Assembly: GCA_934316545.1 (NCBI GenBank)
Contig: CAKRDT010000004.1
Coordinates: 1 to 64,000 of the forward strand
Direction: 5' to 3'
From: an uncultured Agathobacter sp.
GTDB lineage: Bacteria; Bacillota; Clostridia; Lachnospirales; Lachnospiraceae
DNA length: 64,000 nucleotides
The notes below the pieces were generated by a model. The model searched no databases, was not told the DNA's origin, and saw only the letters and a program-made list of their open reading frames with translations. Position numbers and translations under genes: made by a program. Shown in pieces: positions 63,234-64,000 of the stretch. Positions within the stretch are counted from its first letter, which is position 1. Each line of letters starts with the position of its first letter.

Positions 63234-64000
63234 CTACTTTCTGAAACTAAAATAAGCTCCGGTCTCCTTCATTCCACCTCTGCATTCCGCAAGCTCACTG
63301 ACCGTCACAAGCTGATAGCCCCGTTTCACAAGCTCCGGAATGATCGTTTCCGATGCGCTTGCTGTGGCACTGTAGAGGTCATGCATTAACACAACATCAC
63401 CGTCCTTCACATGATTCAACACAGCCCGCTTCGTACTGTCCGCGTTGCGGGTTTTCCAATCCAAGGTATCGATCGACCATATTATGGAAGGCTTTCCTAC
63501 CCACTTCTTCACATTCTCATTCGTTGCACCACCTGTCGGACGCATGATCACAGTTGTCTGTCCCGTTACCTTTTTGACCGCCTTGTCCGTCCTGCTCATC
63601 TGCTCCTTTACACCGGCTTCACTCAGGCGCGGCAGCGATTTATGCTCGTATGTATGGTTTCCGATCTCGCATCCCATATCATATGCCTTCTTCACCGTAT
63701 CCGAATATGTCGGAACGCGATTACCTACAACAAAAAATGTAGCGACCGCATCATTCTTTTTAAGGGTTGTCAGGACACGCGGTGTATAGATCGATGGTCC
63801 GTCATCATAAGTCAGAGCGACCATTTTCTTGTTCTTGTCAATTTTTCTTGTCAAAACGCCTTTTTCATCAAACACACACAGGTAGTGGGAAATTGTTTTC
63901 CTGCCCGTCACCATTTTGCCATTCTTCGGTGAAAAATAATATTTCTTTTTATGGATCGTTTTCCAGCCGGTCTTACGCTTTCCGCTGTCTGCAAAAAAAT
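63234..64000 (-). CDS. Polysaccharide deacetylase with wall-binding repeats (partial)
   Basis: The 3' part of a gene that starts beyond the window. The frame is open to the edge and reads FADSGKRKTGWKTIHKKKYY and FSPKNGKMVTG, which are choline/cell-wall-binding type repeats, before a NodB domain. NodB motifs: LTYDDGPS, GNHTYEHKSL (His pair), RPTGGATN, and DTLDWKTR with DGDVVLMHDLY. It would remove acetyl groups from peptidoglycan or another surface polysaccharide. An internal ATG at 63914 is not the real start. Confidence 0.85.
   Translation of the reverse strand, partial: FFADSGKRKTGWKTIHKKKYYFSPKNGKMVTGRKTISHYLCVFDEKGVLTRKIDKNKKMVALTYDDGPSIYTPRVLTTLKKNDAVATFFVVGNRVPTYSDTVKKAYDMGCEIGNHTYEHKSLPRLSEAGVKEQMSRTDKAVKKVTGQTTVIMRPTGGATNENVKKWVGKPSIIWSIDTLDWKTRNADSTKRAVLNHVKDGDVVLMHDLYSATASASETIIPELVKRGYQLVTVSELAECRGGMKETGAYFSFRK

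Overview
The window looks like chromosome from a motile, butyrate-producing member of the Lachnospiraceae, most like Roseburia/Agathobacter. The evidence is the moderate GC, the Gram-positive ribosome-binding sites, a thl-hbd-bcd-etfB-etfA butyrate operon, an mbl-flhO-flhP flagellar/cell-shape cluster as in Bacillus, SLH-domain surface proteins and several clostridial ECF sigma/anti-sigma pairs. The genus is an inference from gene content; no rRNA or tRNA gene was seen. Most genes lie on the minus strand.

Layout. 1-1.73 kb: a non-coding, highly structured element with four copies of a ~143-bp module in alternating orientation, nested inverted repeats and a central array of 52-bp hairpin-forming tandem repeats. 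1.8-4.0 kb: uracil permease and a DUF975 membrane protein. 4.3-10.2 kb: arabinose locus (araR, araA, araB, araD) with AraR-type operators, a truncated sugar-permease remnant and a dispersed 110-bp repeat. 10.3-14.5 kb: chemoreceptor, coaBC and a probable pantothenate ECF-transporter S component. 14.5-19.6 kb: accessory stretch with Rpn-type nuclease remnants, an ECF sigma/anti-sigma/lipoprotein operon, an internally deleted XRE gene, and a two-gene operon of a PD-(D/E)XK nuclease and a winged-helix protein. 19.6-25.1 kb: butyryl-CoA synthesis operon with a near-perfect Rex operator at its promoter; crt is absent. 25.2-30 kb: degenerate HD-domain protein and a phospholipid operon (flippase-like protein, pssA, psd, PAP2). 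30-46.2 kb: core genes carA-carB, an acetyltransferase, recD2, flagellar rod genes, mbl, uvrA and uvrB.

46.2-58.5 kb is a second accessory region. It holds an ECF sigma/anti-sigma pair surrounded by small secreted proteins, two paralogous 33-codon ORFs that share a promoter layout (GTCCC/GTTTC, 16 bp, CGTTAT), a secreted papain-like cysteine protease with a lipoprotein, a second sigma/anti-sigma pair, a group II intron tail, an ISL3 element, an IS66 fragment, a YefM/RelE-type toxin-antitoxin pair and fragments of a second one. 57.5-64 kb encodes surface proteins: a frameshifted secreted protein, a 1342-residue protein with an M64 metallopeptidase domain and SLH anchors, and a polysaccharide deacetylase that runs off the window edge.

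The best candidates for something undescribed are the nested-palindrome element at 1-1730, the small-peptide/ECF regulon at 46.5-51.4 kb, and the nuclease plus winged-helix operon at 17.0-19.0 kb. All three are inferred from sequence patterns only.
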